Shown here in pieces: positions 6,708 to 15,045 of a DNA stretch of 64,000 bases. Source of the stretch: Hymenobacter mellowenesis (GTDB taxonomy: Bacteria; Bacteroidota; Bacteroidia; Cytophagales; Hymenobacteraceae); contig NZ_JAUQSX010000004.1 in assembly GCF_030581005.1 (NCBI RefSeq), positions 248,001 through 312,000 on the forward strand. Reading direction: 5' to 3'. The notes under the pieces are model-generated. The model was not told the DNA's origin and did not search any database. It was given only the letters and a program-made list of their open reading frames with translations. The translations under genes were made by a program, and so were the position numbers. Within the stretch, counting starts at the first letter, position 1. Each line of letters begins with the position of its first letter.

Positions 6708-8576
6708 ATGCGCATTCTTCACGTTCTGTCGGCTGAGTTTTTTGCGGGTTCGGTGGCCTACGCCGTGCAGCTGGCCGAAGCGCACCGCGCCCAGGGCCAC
6801 CAAGTGTGGCTGCTCTCCGACTCTGACCAGCTGCCCACCGGCGCCACGCAGCTGAAAGCGCCCATCGTGAACCGCCGCTACGGCCAGCGCCTGCGCAATG
6901 CGCGCCGCATCCGGCAGCTGGTGCGGCAGGAGAGCATCGACGTGGTGCACGCCCACTCCCGCGCCGCCAGTTGGGTGAGCTACCTCGGCTTGCGCGGCCT
7001 CGGAGTGCCACTGGTGAGCACCGTGCACGGCCGCCAGCATCTGCACACGTCCACCTCGTTGTTCGATGTGTACGGCGACAAAGTCATCGCCATTTGTGAA
7101 AACCTGCGCCAGCACCTCATCACGGAAGTGAAAATGGCGCCCGCCAAAATTGTGGCCATTCCCAACGGCCTGGCCTTCGACGCTGCGCATCCTGCTTCGC
7201 TCAATGAAGAATTGGAAGCGTCCAATAATTCTTCATTGAGCGAGCCGCCAAGGCTCGCGTTTGTCGGGCGATTTAACGGGGGTAAGGGCGAACGGGCGGC
7301 CGCCCTGCTCATGCAGGTGTTTCCGGTGTTGCTGCGCGAGTTTCCAGCGCTGCGGGTGGCACTTATCGGTGGTGAACTGGAGCAGTTGCCGGCCGCGGGC
7401 AAGGCCGCGCTGGCGCAGCTGCAAACTGAGTTTGGCGAGCGGATGGAAGTGGTGGGCTTCACCACCGACGTGGCCGGCTGGCTGTCCCGCACCACGCTGG
7501 TAATCGGGGCCGGGCGCGTGGCCATTGAGGCGCTGGGCGTCGGCCGGGCGGTGTTGGCGTTGGGCGAGGCCAGCTACGAAGGCCTCGTGACGGAAGCCAC
7601 TTGTGCTGCGGCGGCCGCTTCCAACTTTGGCGACATCTCGGCACAACAGGCAGGCGCGGAGGTCGATTTTGCGGCCGTGCTAGCAGATGCGCGGGCTTTT
7701 CTGCAAGCGCCCGCGCCGGTGACCGAAGCCCTGCAACGGCGGGTGCGGGCGCACTACGACCTAGCCACGGTGGCTACCCGGGTGCTCGAAACCTACCAGG
7801 TAGCCCGCATGCAAAAGGCCGGTATCGGCTACATTCCGGTGCTGATGTACCACAAGATTCCCGACGCGCCGCTGGCCACCAAACACCAGATTTACGTCAC
7901 GAAGGAGAATTTCGAAAGGCACCTGGCTTACTTCAAAAAGCGTAAGCTGACGCCCATCACCTTCGCCGACTATTTGCAGTACGCCCGTGGCGAGCGGCCG
8001 CTTAGCGCGTTTCCGGCCCGGCCCCTCATCCTCACCTTCGACGACGGCTACCTCGACAACTACACCAACCTGCTGCCGCTCATGCAGCAATACGGCTACC
8101 GCGGTGTGCTATACCTGCTCGGCGATTTTGAGGTGCGCTACAACCAATGGGACCTGGCCGCCGACCCCACTGAGCCCCGCGCCGACATCATGGACTGTGA
8201 GCAAAAGCAAGCCTTCGTGGCCGCCGGCTGGGAAATTGGCGCGCACACCATGAGCCACCCGCACCTCACTACGCTGACGCTACCCGAAGCCGCCAGCGAA
8301 ATCCAACGCAGCAAAGCCGCCCTGGAAACCGCGTTGCAAACCGAAATCGTGAGCTTCGCCTACCCCTTCGGCGACCTGAATGAGGCGGTTAAAGACGCCG
8401 TGCGCGCCGCTGGTTTTGCGTTAGGCGTTTCGACCGATACCGGCGGTATGGCCATCGAGGACGACCGCATGCAGGTGTTCCGGGTGAACATGTTTCCGAA
8501 TGAATCGACCAGCAGCCTGTTCAAGAAAACCTCGCCCTGGTACCGGAAATACTACCGCTGGAAGCGAGGGAAGTAA
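6708..8576 (+). CDS. Fused glycosyltransferase (GT4-like) and polysaccharide deacetylase (CE4)
   Basis: A 622-residue two-enzyme fusion. Residues 1-160 form the N-terminal Rossmann half of a GT-B glycosyltransferase (MRILHVLS start, DVVHAHSRAASW, STVHGR, AIPNG); about 180-365 form the sugar-nucleotide half (FVGRFNGGKG, and VIGAGRVAIEALGVGRAVL in place of the usual E-x7-E block). About 375-610 are a NodB/CE4 deacetylase: TFDDGY with Asp445 and Asp446, HTMSHPH with metal ligands His513 and His517, and SFAYPFG. No signal peptide or membrane segment is visible, so both domains appear cytoplasmic, which is odd for CE4 enzymes. An in-frame palindrome codes residues 164-178 in the linker. The donor and acceptor are unknown. 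Confidence 0.85.
   Translation: MRILHVLSAEFFAGSVAYAVQLAEAHRAQGHQVWLLSDSDQLPTGATQLKAPIVNRRYGQRLRNARRIRQLVRQESIDVVHAHSRAASWVSYLGLRGLGVPLVSTVHGRQHLHTSTSLFDVYGDKVIAICENLRQHLITEVKMAPAKIVAIPNGLAFDAAHPASLNEELEASNNSSLSEPPRLAFVGRFNGGKGERAAALLMQVFPVLLREFPALRVALIGGELEQLPAAGKAALAQLQTEFGERMEVVGFTTDVAGWLSRTTLVIGAGRVAIEALGVGRAVLALGEASYEGLVTEATCAAAAASNFGDISAQQAGAEVDFAAVLADARAFLQAPAPVTEALQRRVRAHYDLATVATRVLETYQVARMQKAGIGYIPVLMYHKIPDAPLATKHQIYVTKENFERHLAYFKKRKLTPITFADYLQYARGERPLSAFPARPLILTFDDGYLDNYTNLLPLMQQYGYRGVLYLLGDFEVRYNQWDLAADPTEPRADIMDCEQKQAFVAAGWEIGAHTMSHPHLTTLTLPEAASEIQRSKAALETALQTEIVSFAYPFGDLNEAVKDAVRAAGFALGVSTDTGGMAIEDDRMQVFRVNMFPNESTSSLFKKTSPWYRKYYRWKRGK
7198..7242. repeat. Perfect 16-bp inverted repeat inside a coding sequence
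   Basis: Left arm CGCTCAATGAAGAATT (7198-7213) is the exact reverse complement of the right arm (7227-7242), with a 13-base loop (7214-7226) that itself contains GGA...TCC. The 45 bases equal 15 codons, keep the frame and encode SLNEELEASNNSSLSE-like residues between the two glycosyltransferase half-domains. Confidence 0.9.
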
Positions 8577-8681
8577 TTTCATTTAACAGGTATCAATTAA
8601 CATTTAACAGCCGTTCAAACTGCCCAAATGGAGCAATCGGAACGGCTGTTAAATATTAATTGATACCTGTTAAATGAAATC
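8576..8681. repeat. Long palindrome between convergent genes, possible two-way terminator
   Basis: Arms of about 41 bases (8576-8616 and 8640-8681) begin ATTTCATTTAACAGG and pair with at most one or two mismatches around a 23-base loop. The arms touch the stop codons of both flanking genes. AT-rich arms without a GC-core-plus-T-run make a normal terminator less certain; it may be an inserted element. Confidence 0.8.
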
Positions 8682-9891
8682 ACCGCAACGCGAAAACCCA
8701 GGTGTAGGCCAGCGCGCCGATGAGGAAGGCGCCGAAGGCCAGGCCATCGCCGCCAAGGCCCAACAGCTCCAGCGCCACAGCCAGCAGGCCCACGCTGGCC
8801 AGGGCAAAGCCCGCCCAGCGCGAACGTTGCCAAACCGGGGTGCCCGCCGGCAGCCGCCAGGTGCCCGCCAGCGGGAAGAGCAGCCCCAGCGCCACCATGC
8901 CCAGCGTAGCGGTGGCCGGCAGCTTGGGCACCGCAAAGTGGGCCACTAGGGCTGCCAGCGCTACCGCCAGCAGCCCCAGAAACTGGTTGGAATGCCGCGT
9001 CTGCCGCTCGCTCAGGGCCAGGCGCCCGTAGGCACTCACGCGCAGCAGGCTTTCGAAAATGACATCCGAAAACCAGCTCAGAAACACAAAAACCAGATAG
9101 ATGGGCAGCAGCAGCGGCACAAAGCGCGTCACCACCCAAGCGCCCAGAAACATGCCGCGCCGCACCCCGTCGCTCAGCGTGCCCGACCAATACACGAACC
9201 GCATAAACGAGCGGTACACGTAGTAGCGGGCCTTGAGGGCTTCCACCAGCCCCTCGCGGGCAAAGTCCGATTCAGGGTCGAGGCGTAGGGCTTCGCGGAA
9301 GTGTTCGAGTGCTTCCTTGGGGCGGTTGGTTTCGAGGGCTACCCAGCCGGCCTGGGCCTGGGTGTGGCTGCTGCTGGCGTCGTAGCTCAGGGCCGAGCGG
9401 GCGGCGTGGCCGGCCTCGGCGGGGCGGCCCTGGCGGGCCAGGGCGCGGGCGCGCAGGCCGTGGAGGCCCGCGTGCTCGGCATCGAGGCCGAGGCCGGTTT
9501 GGGCGGCTTGCAGAGCGGCCTGCCACTGCCCGCTTTGCAGGCGCAGCTGGCCCAGCAGGTGGTAGTAGTCAGCGTCGTTGGGGTCGAGGGCGAGGGCTTC
9601 GTTGATGGCGGCCAGGGCTTCCTTGGGGCGGTGGGCGCGGTGCTCAATCAGGGCCAGGGCGTAGAAGGCGAAGTCGTATTCGGGGGCGAGGTGAATGGCC
9701 AGCTCGGCTTCTGATTTGGCTTCGGGCAGCTGCTCCTGCTCCAGTAGGCACACGGCGAGCAGGGCGTGGGCCACCGGGTCGTGCGGGTCCTGCGCCAGTT
9801 GGCGGCGCAGCTCCTGGGCTGCGTGGGCGTGGCGGTTCTGGCTCAGCAGCAACTGCACGCGGGGGAGGTAGTCGGTGTCGGAATTATTCAC
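8680..9891 (-). CDS. TPR membrane protein, third of three tandem paralogues (TPR-C)
   Basis: A 403-residue protein with about six tetratricopeptide-like repeats in residues 5-225 (each ending in A-L-x-L-D-P-N-like turns such as ALALDPNDADYY and ALRLDPESDFA) followed by membrane segments from about 245 to 400. It begins with GTG at 9889-9891, 20 bases behind TPR-B. It has the same plan as the two genes before it in the operon: soluble TPR scaffold, then a membrane anchor. No enzymatic motif is seen. The repeats should face the cytoplasm, where the operon's AAA+ ATPase is, but that is inference. Confidence 0.75.
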   Translation of the reverse strand: MNNSDTDYLPRVQLLLSQNRHAHAAQELRRQLAQDPHDPVAHALLAVCLLEQEQLPEAKSEAELAIHLAPEYDFAFYALALIEHRAHRPKEALAAINEALALDPNDADYYHLLGQLRLQSGQWQAALQAAQTGLGLDAEHAGLHGLRARALARQGRPAEAGHAARSALSYDASSSHTQAQAGWVALETNRPKEALEHFREALRLDPESDFAREGLVEALKARYYVYRSFMRFVYWSGTLSDGVRRGMFLGAWVVTRFVPLLLPIYLVFVFLSWFSDVIFESLLRVSAYGRLALSERQTRHSNQFLGLLAVALAALVAHFAVPKLPATATLGMVALGLLFPLAGTWRLPAGTPVWQRSRWAGFALASVGLLAVALELLGLGGDGLAFGAFLIGALAYTWVFALR

Positions 9892-9911
9892 GGGGATAGA
9901 CGGCGTAAAAG

Positions 9912-10961
9912 CTACGGCAATTGCTCAGGAGGAATTTGTTTCTTTATCAAAAAGGCGATGAACATAAAGCCAACGACGCCTGCCAATAGGCTTATCAGTT
10001 GTGGAATTGTGAGTGGTGTGTCGGTTTCATACAGCCCAAAGTAGTCGCCTAAAAGTATGACCGGCGGCGCAACGAGAATCAGCGACAGCCACAAGCCCAG
10101 CCGGCGCTGCCACACCTGGGCCCGCGTTAATTGAAAAATCGGGTCGTGCCGGGTGCGCCACCAAGCCCGCGCCACCGCGCCGGTGGCCCAAATCCGATTG
10201 AATAGCGACCCCAAACCGGGGTCCTGGCCGAGGGCGCGGCGCTCGGCGCCGCGCTGCTCGCTGCGCAAAAACCACTCGGGCCACAGCTGCCGGCGGCGCG
10301 CCAGCTGGAGCAGGGGCACCAGCTGGGCCGCGCGGCCGGGGTTTTGGCGCAAGGCTTCGGTGAGGTGGCGGTTGGCAGCGGCGGGCTGATAGCGGCGCAG
10401 CAGCACCTGGCCCAGGCGGGCGTGCACCAGCTCGCTTTCCGGGGCCACGCGTAGCAGACGCTGGAAATCCTCGTTGGCCGCCGCGGGTTGGTCGAGGCCT
10501 TCCTGGGCCAGGGCGCGCCACAGCAGGCAGTCGGCGTGCTCGGGCGCCAGCTTCAATCCTGATTCGGCACAGTCGATGGCCGCGTTGTAGCTGTGCTGCA
10601 GGTAGAAAAGCTGGGCCCGAAAGCCGTGGTAGCGCGGCATCCACGGGGCCAGTCGCAGGGCATTCCGCACCAGTAGCTCGGCCTGGCGCAGCTGGCCCTG
10701 GCTGCCCAGCACCTGGGCCAGCGCAAAGTGCGCCTCGTGGGCGTTGGCCTCGGCCCGAACGGCCGCTGCGGCTGCGTCTTGGGCTTCCTCCAGGCGCTGT
10801 TGCTGCCGCAGGGCTTCGGTCAGGGCCAGCAGGGTTCGCCACTCAACGGGGTCGGCGGCCAGGCGCTGCCGGGCTGCGGTTTCGGCCAGCGCCGGCCGGT
10901 GCAGCTCCAGCAGCTGCCAGATACTGGCCAGCGAGGGAAAGCTTTGCGGGTTTGGAGACAC
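9912..10961 (-). CDS. TPR membrane protein, second of three tandem paralogues (TPR-B)
   Basis: A 349-residue protein with about five TPR-like repeats in residues 20-215 (for example ALRLAPWMPRYHGFRAQL and LLRVAPESELVHARLGQ) and two C-terminal membrane segments (LWLSLILVAPPVILLGDYF and LISLLAGVVGFMFIAFLI). Its membrane part is shorter than those of its two neighbours. Start is GTG at 10959-10961, 55 bases after TPR-A. Like them it has no recognised catalytic domain and probably is a scaffold. Confidence 0.7.
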   Translation of the reverse strand: MSPNPQSFPSLASIWQLLELHRPALAETAARQRLAADPVEWRTLLALTEALRQQQRLEEAQDAAAAAVRAEANAHEAHFALAQVLGSQGQLRQAELLVRNALRLAPWMPRYHGFRAQLFYLQHSYNAAIDCAESGLKLAPEHADCLLWRALAQEGLDQPAAANEDFQRLLRVAPESELVHARLGQVLLRRYQPAAANRHLTEALRQNPGRAAQLVPLLQLARRRQLWPEWFLRSEQRGAERRALGQDPGLGSLFNRIWATGAVARAWWRTRHDPIFQLTRAQVWQRRLGLWLSLILVAPPVILLGDYFGLYETDTPLTIPQLISLLAGVVGFMFIAFLIKKQIPPEQLP

Positions 10962-11016
10962 GAAGAGGGCAGAAGGCGAATAGCGGTGGCGAATCCGGCT
11001 AATTAGACGAGTAAAA

Positions 11017-12261
11017 CTATTCCGGTGCCTGGGGCTGAACGAGGCTCATGATGCTGAGCGTTGCAGCGTAAACAAACAGCGTCAGACGTGCCCGGAAGGC
11101 CGGGGGCGCGTCATCCAGCCAAAACAGAAACACCACGGCCGCCGCTCCCACCACCCAGGCCCATTCCATGTGCTGGCGTTCGGGCTCGGGCGTGGGCTCG
11201 CCCCACACCTCTCGCCACACGCCCACGGCGGCCAGCCCGGCCAGGGCGGCGGCCACCACCGGCAGCCGCGTGGGCAGCAACACGGCCAGCATGAGGGCGC
11301 CCAGGCACCCCACGCCGGCCATCGCCAGCCGCCAGTTCAGCGGCCCCAGCCAGGCCAGCGGGCGGCCCCGCAGCTGCAGCACCACGGGCGCCAGCCGCCA
11401 GCGCAGATACGCCCAGCCATACAGCAACCCCAACGGCAAAAACAGCAGCGAGCAAACCATCACCACCCCGATAAACAGCAGCACGTAGCCCGCCTTGCCC
11501 AGCCGGGCCTCCAGCCATTCGCCGGTTTTGATGAGGGGCGTGTCCAGCTTTTCCATCTGGCGGGGCAGCCAGTAGTGCTGTTTCCAGGTAATAGCGAGGC
11601 CGTTTTTGGCATCCTGTGAGCTGGGTTCGAGCCGCAGGGCCGTGCGGAAGTGCTCTTCGGCCGGCCGGTAATCCTCGCGCAGCAGCAATAGCTCGCCCAG
11701 CGCCAGGTGCGCCCGCCAGTGGTTCGGGTTCAGGCCAACGATGGTGCGGGCGGTGGCTTCGGCCCGGGCGTTGTCCTCGAGCTGGCGCAACGCCCGCAGC
11801 AACTGGTACAGGCAATCCAGATTCGTTGGGTTCCAGCGCAGGCCCACTTCGGCCGTGGCCCGGGCCTGGGCCGGGTAGTGCCAGACCAACTCCATCTGGG
11901 CGCGCAGGGCGTAGAATTTGGGGTCGCTGGCGTCCAGCTCCAAGGCCGTGTTGATGGCCGCGCCGGCTTCGGTGGCGCGCTTCTGGTTGATGAGGCAGAC
12001 GGCCAGCAGGTAGTAGGCTTCGCCGTATAGAGGCCGCACAGCAATGGCGCTTCGGGCAGCGGCTTCGGCTTCGGGGTAGCGCTTCTGCTCGCTCAACACC
12101 ATGCTCAGCACCGTGAGCGCCACGGCCGAGCGCGGGTTCCGGGCCAGCTCCCGGCGGGTCAGCTCTTCGGCCAGCGCGTAGCGGCGCACCGCCACCAGGT
12201 TGCGGGCATGCACAAACCAGTCCGGCTCCTGCCGAAGCGCCTGCCTCTCCGCCGCAGCCAT
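11017..12261 (-). CDS. TPR membrane protein, first of three tandem paralogues (TPR-A)
   Basis: A 414-residue protein with about six TPR-like repeats in residues 12-225 (LAEELTRRELARNPRSAVAL, AINTALELDASDPKFY, HFRTALRLEPSSQDA) followed by about five membrane segments between 255 and 410. The phrase LAxTWKQHYWLPRQMEKLDTPL links the two parts. The start ATG overlaps the stop of the AAA+ gene as TGATG, which points to translational coupling; a GTG three bases upstream is an alternative start. It shares layout with TPR-B and TPR-C and is likely their paralogue. Confidence 0.75.
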   Translation of the reverse strand: MAAAERQALRQEPDWFVHARNLVAVRRYALAEELTRRELARNPRSAVALTVLSMVLSEQKRYPEAEAAARSAIAVRPLYGEAYYLLAVCLINQKRATEAGAAINTALELDASDPKFYALRAQMELVWHYPAQARATAEVGLRWNPTNLDCLYQLLRALRQLEDNARAEATARTIVGLNPNHWRAHLALGELLLLREDYRPAEEHFRTALRLEPSSQDAKNGLAITWKQHYWLPRQMEKLDTPLIKTGEWLEARLGKAGYVLLFIGVVMVCSLLFLPLGLLYGWAYLRWRLAPVVLQLRGRPLAWLGPLNWRLAMAGVGCLGALMLAVLLPTRLPVVAAALAGLAAVGVWREVWGEPTPEPERQHMEWAWVVGAAAVVFLFWLDDAPPAFRARLTLFVYAATLSIMSLVQPQAPE

Positions 12262-13628
12262 CACAGCCCGCCCGGCTTCTTCACGCCCAAATACACCAGA
12301 ATGTCGTCATACAGTCCGCCCTCGTTCGAGTACAGCGCGTAGTTGCGGGCCGTGGCAAACCATTCCTTGGTGCTGGGCTTCACGAGCTTGGCGGCGTCCA
12401 GCAGGTGGCTTTGCTCGATGGGCAGGGGGCGGCCACTGCGCATGGAGGCGCGCAGGCACACGTCCACGGCGCCGTCCACCAGCGCCATCAGGTCGGCGCC
12501 GCTCAGGCCGGCGGTGCGGGCGGCCACGGCGGCCGTGTTCACGCCCGGCGCTAGGGGCTTGCCGCGCAGCAGGATGTCGAGAATGGCGGCGCGGGCCGGC
12601 TCGTCGGGTGGTGTCACGAGCGTGATGCGGTCGAAGCGGCCGGGGCGGCGGAAGGCGGGGTCGAGGTGCCAGGGCGCGTTGGTGGCGGCCATGATAAGCA
12701 CGCCCTCGTTGGAGCGCGTGGCCCCGTCGAGCTCCTCCAGAAACTGGTTGATGACGGTGCGGCCGGCGCTCTGGCGCAGGTCGTGGCGGTTGGCGGCCAG
12801 GGCGTCCACCTCATCAAAAAACAGCACGCACGGCGCCTGGCTGCGGGCCAGCTCAAACAGCTGATGGAGGTTTTTTTCGGAGTTGCCCAGCCACATGTCC
12901 AAAATATCGGCAATGCCCACGCTGATGAAACTGGCCTGTACCTCGCCGGCCGTGGCCCGGGCCAGGTGGGTTTTGCCGCAGCCGGGCGGGCCGTACAGCA
13001 GCAGTCCGCCGCCGCTGGCCTTGCCGTAGGCCTTGTACAGGTCCGGTAATTGCAGCGGGTGAATGATTTTGAGCCGGATTTCGTCCTTCACCGCTTCCAT
13101 GCCGCCCACGTCGGAGAAGTTGATTTTGGGCCGCTCCAGCCCCAGGAGCTTGGCCTGCGCATTGGGCTCGTCCTCGTCCGGGGCGGGCGCGTAGCCGCCA
13201 TTAGCGGGCGCGGGCACGCGCTTGACCGGCGCGGCGGCTTCCAGGGCCTGGCCGAGGTCGCGGTCGGCCAGGCCGGGGTTTATTTCCAGGGCGTGGGCGT
13301 AGGCTTCGCGGGCTTCGGCGGGCTGGCCGGCGGCCAGCAGCAGGCGGGCGTGCAGCAGGTGGGCGGCGGCGTGGTCGGCGCGCTGCTCCAGTAGCTCCTC
13401 CACCACCACGAAGGCGGCCGAATGCTTGTTGCTGGCAAAGTAGGCTTCGGCCAGACTCAGGCGCAGGGCGTCATCGGTGGGATGCTGGCGCAGGCCTTCG
13501 CGGCACAGGGTTTCGGCTTCCTGGTGGCGGCCGGCGGCGTTGAGCTGGCGGGCCAGGTGCTGGCGCAGGGGCAGGTTATCGGGCGAAAATTGCAGGGCGT
13601 CGAGTAGCGGCTGGAGGTCGGCAGACAT
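12261..13628 (-). CDS. AAA+ ATPase of the Cdc48/FtsH type with N-terminal TPR repeats
   Basis: A 455-residue protein. Residues 1-125 hold three or four TPR-like repeats; 126-160 is an Ala/Pro-rich linker; 165-410 is one classic AAA domain: FSDVGGMEAVKDEI, Walker A GPPGCGKT (213-220), pore-loop-region MWLGNSEKNLHQLF, Walker B VLFFDE (268-273), sensor-1 Asn317, arginine fingers Arg328 and Arg331 in FRRPGRFD, and GLSGADL (374-380). No protease or membrane domain is attached. The C-terminal 40 residues (TKEWFATARNYALYSNEGGLYDDIL) look like a VPS4/spastin-style tail. First gene of a four-gene operon with three TPR-membrane proteins, so it probably remodels or assembles those proteins or their clients. 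Confidence 0.9.
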   Translation of the reverse strand: MSADLQPLLDALQFSPDNLPLRQHLARQLNAAGRHQEAETLCREGLRQHPTDDALRLSLAEAYFASNKHSAAFVVVEELLEQRADHAAAHLLHARLLLAAGQPAEAREAYAHALEINPGLADRDLGQALEAAAPVKRVPAPANGGYAPAPDEDEPNAQAKLLGLERPKINFSDVGGMEAVKDEIRLKIIHPLQLPDLYKAYGKASGGGLLLYGPPGCGKTHLARATAGEVQASFISVGIADILDMWLGNSEKNLHQLFELARSQAPCVLFFDEVDALAANRHDLRQSAGRTVINQFLEELDGATRSNEGVLIMAATNAPWHLDPAFRRPGRFDRITLVTPPDEPARAAILDILLRGKPLAPGVNTAAVAARTAGLSGADLMALVDGAVDVCLRASMRSGRPLPIEQSHLLDAAKLVKPSTKEWFATARNYALYSNEGGLYDDILVYLGVKKPGGL

Positions 13629-13700
13629 AGCGGGAGGGGAGGGCTGGGAAATTCAGATGGAAAGTTAGCACCCGCCGGAGTTGTTGAAGCCCGCCAAACT

Positions 13701-13788
13701 TACCCCGAAGCGGTGTTTCGGCCCGCGCCCGCGCATACACGAAGGTTTCGATATGCTCTGACGCGAACCGGAGCACCGCTTCTGGGTA
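13701..13788. repeat. Family 2 palindrome, copy 1
   Basis: Begins TACCCCGAAGCGGTG and ends CACCGCTTCTGGGTA, with a loop of roughly 55 bases. The outer arms match those of the element at 61617-61690. It lies between the AAA+ operon start and the DUF167 gene, so it could affect the operon promoter (a near-consensus TAACTTTC is at 13660-13667, minus strand). Confidence 0.8.
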
Positions 13789-13813
13789 CATGTTCGGCGA
13801 ACTCAAACTGGCC

Positions 13814-14080
13814 TCAGGCCAGCAACTGCGCCAGCACCCGTTCGCCCTCTTCCTCGCTCACACCTTCAATCTCCACCTTCTTGAACGGCGTCGTGTGGCC
13901 GCTCAGCAATGTCACGCTACTCTTGGAGACACCAAATGTTTCGCCCAGAAACGCCAACAGCACGGCATTGGCCTGGCCTTCCTGCGGGGGTGCCTTCAGC
14001 CGTACGGTGAGGGTGCCGTCGGCAGCGCGCAGTAGTTGGTTTGCGCGGGCATTGGGCTTGGCGCGCAGGTGCAGAATCAT
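13814..14080 (-). CDS. DUF167 (YggU) family protein
   Basis: An 88-residue protein of the YggU/DUF167 family, recognised from VRLKAPPQEGQANAVLLAFL and the preceding LRAKPNARAN. The family has a small alpha/beta fold; its biochemical role is not established. The ATG at 14078-14080 gives the normal family length; the frame remains open further upstream but would run into the family 1 palindrome. Confidence 0.88.
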   Translation of the reverse strand: MILHLRAKPNARANQLLRAADGTLTVRLKAPPQEGQANAVLLAFLGETFGVSKSSVTLLSGHTTPFKKVEIEGVSEEEGERVLAQLLA

Positions 14081-14111
14081 GATTTGGTGGGTTGGTGAGT
14101 TGATGGGTTGT

Positions 14112-14237
14112 AAAAAGGACGTCATGCTGAGCGGAGTCGAAGCATCTCGCGTGTGGTAATAAATCAATCGTGAGGACTACTTTAGTTAGTGACCACAAGC
14201 GAGATGCTTCGACTTCGCTCAGCATGACGTCCTTTTT
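14112..14237. repeat. Family 1 intergenic palindrome, copy 2
   Basis: Arms run from AAAAAGGACGTCATGCTG to CAGCATGACGTCCTTTTT. Because the arms extend into A and T runs, this copy could work as a terminator for the upstream endonuclease III-like gene. Loop about 40 bases. Confidence 0.9.
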
Positions 14238-14251
14238 GCTCACCTAACCCA

Positions 14252-14992
14252 CTACCCGCCCATCCGCGCCTGCCCAAATGGGCACTGGTCCAGCACCACA
14301 CAACGGCCGCAAGCGGGGCCGCTGAAATAGCAGCACTTCTGCCCATGGAACATGAGCGCCTCGTGGTGGTCGTACACCTGCTGGGCATCCCAGCCGGGCG
14401 GCAGCAGGGCCTCCAGCAGCTTGTGGGCTGGCCCTTCGCCCACCTTCGGCCCGATGAGGCCCAGGCGCTGGGCCACGCGGTGGTGGTGGCTGTCGACGGG
14501 CATGGCCGGGATGCGCAGGGTGCTGAACAGGAGCGTAGCTGCGCTGGTTTTCGGCCCCACGCCGCTGATGCTTTCCAGCCAGGCTCGCGCTTCGGGAATG
14601 GGCATGTCGGCCAGGAAATCGAGCGAACAAGGAGCATCCGACCCGCACCGTTCGCTGATTTCGCGCAGCACGGCCTGAATGCGCGGCGCCTTCTGCTCTG
14701 GCCAGGTGCAGGCCCGGATGGCGTGCTGCACGGCTTCGGTGGGCGCGTCGCGCACAGCCTCCCAGGTGGGAAATGTGGCCGTGAGCTCCTGATAGGCGCG
14801 GTGCGAGTCGGCGTTTTTGGTGCGGTGCGAAAGCAAGGCACTCACCAGCTCGCTGAGCGGGTCTTTGGTGCTGAAGAAAAGGAACGGGGCCCCGTACTCG
14901 GCGCACAGCCGCTTGTGAACCAGCAGCGCCTTGGCCTGGCGGGCTGCGAAATCAGTGGCGGAAGTTTCAGCAGTAGCGGCGGGCAGTTTCAT
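14252..14992 (-). CDS. Endonuclease III-like DNA glycosylase/lyase
   Basis: A 246-residue HhH-GPD base-excision repair protein. The helix-hairpin-helix is ISGVGPKTSAATLL with Lys148 in the place of the catalytic lysine of Nth, and Asp167 in MPVDSHHHRV in the place of the catalytic Asp. A C-terminal [4Fe-4S] site is formed by cysteines 220/221, 228, 231 and 237. It is longer than Nth itself and its LSHRTKN block departs from the LSAQxTD of Nth, so it belongs to a side branch of the family; substrate range is uncertain. Probably monocistronic. Confidence 0.85.
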   Translation of the reverse strand: MKLPAATAETSATDFAARQAKALLVHKRLCAEYGAPFLFFSTKDPLSELVSALLSHRTKNADSHRAYQELTATFPTWEAVRDAPTEAVQHAIRACTWPEQKAPRIQAVLREISERCGSDAPCSLDFLADMPIPEARAWLESISGVGPKTSAATLLFSTLRIPAMPVDSHHHRVAQRLGLIGPKVGEGPAHKLLEALLPPGWDAQQVYDHHEALMFHGQKCCYFSGPACGRCVVLDQCPFGQARMGG

Positions 14993-15045
14993 CCTGCGCC
15001 TACGCGGGTGGGCGGGGCTGGGGTTGCCGGTAGGAGTAAGGGACC

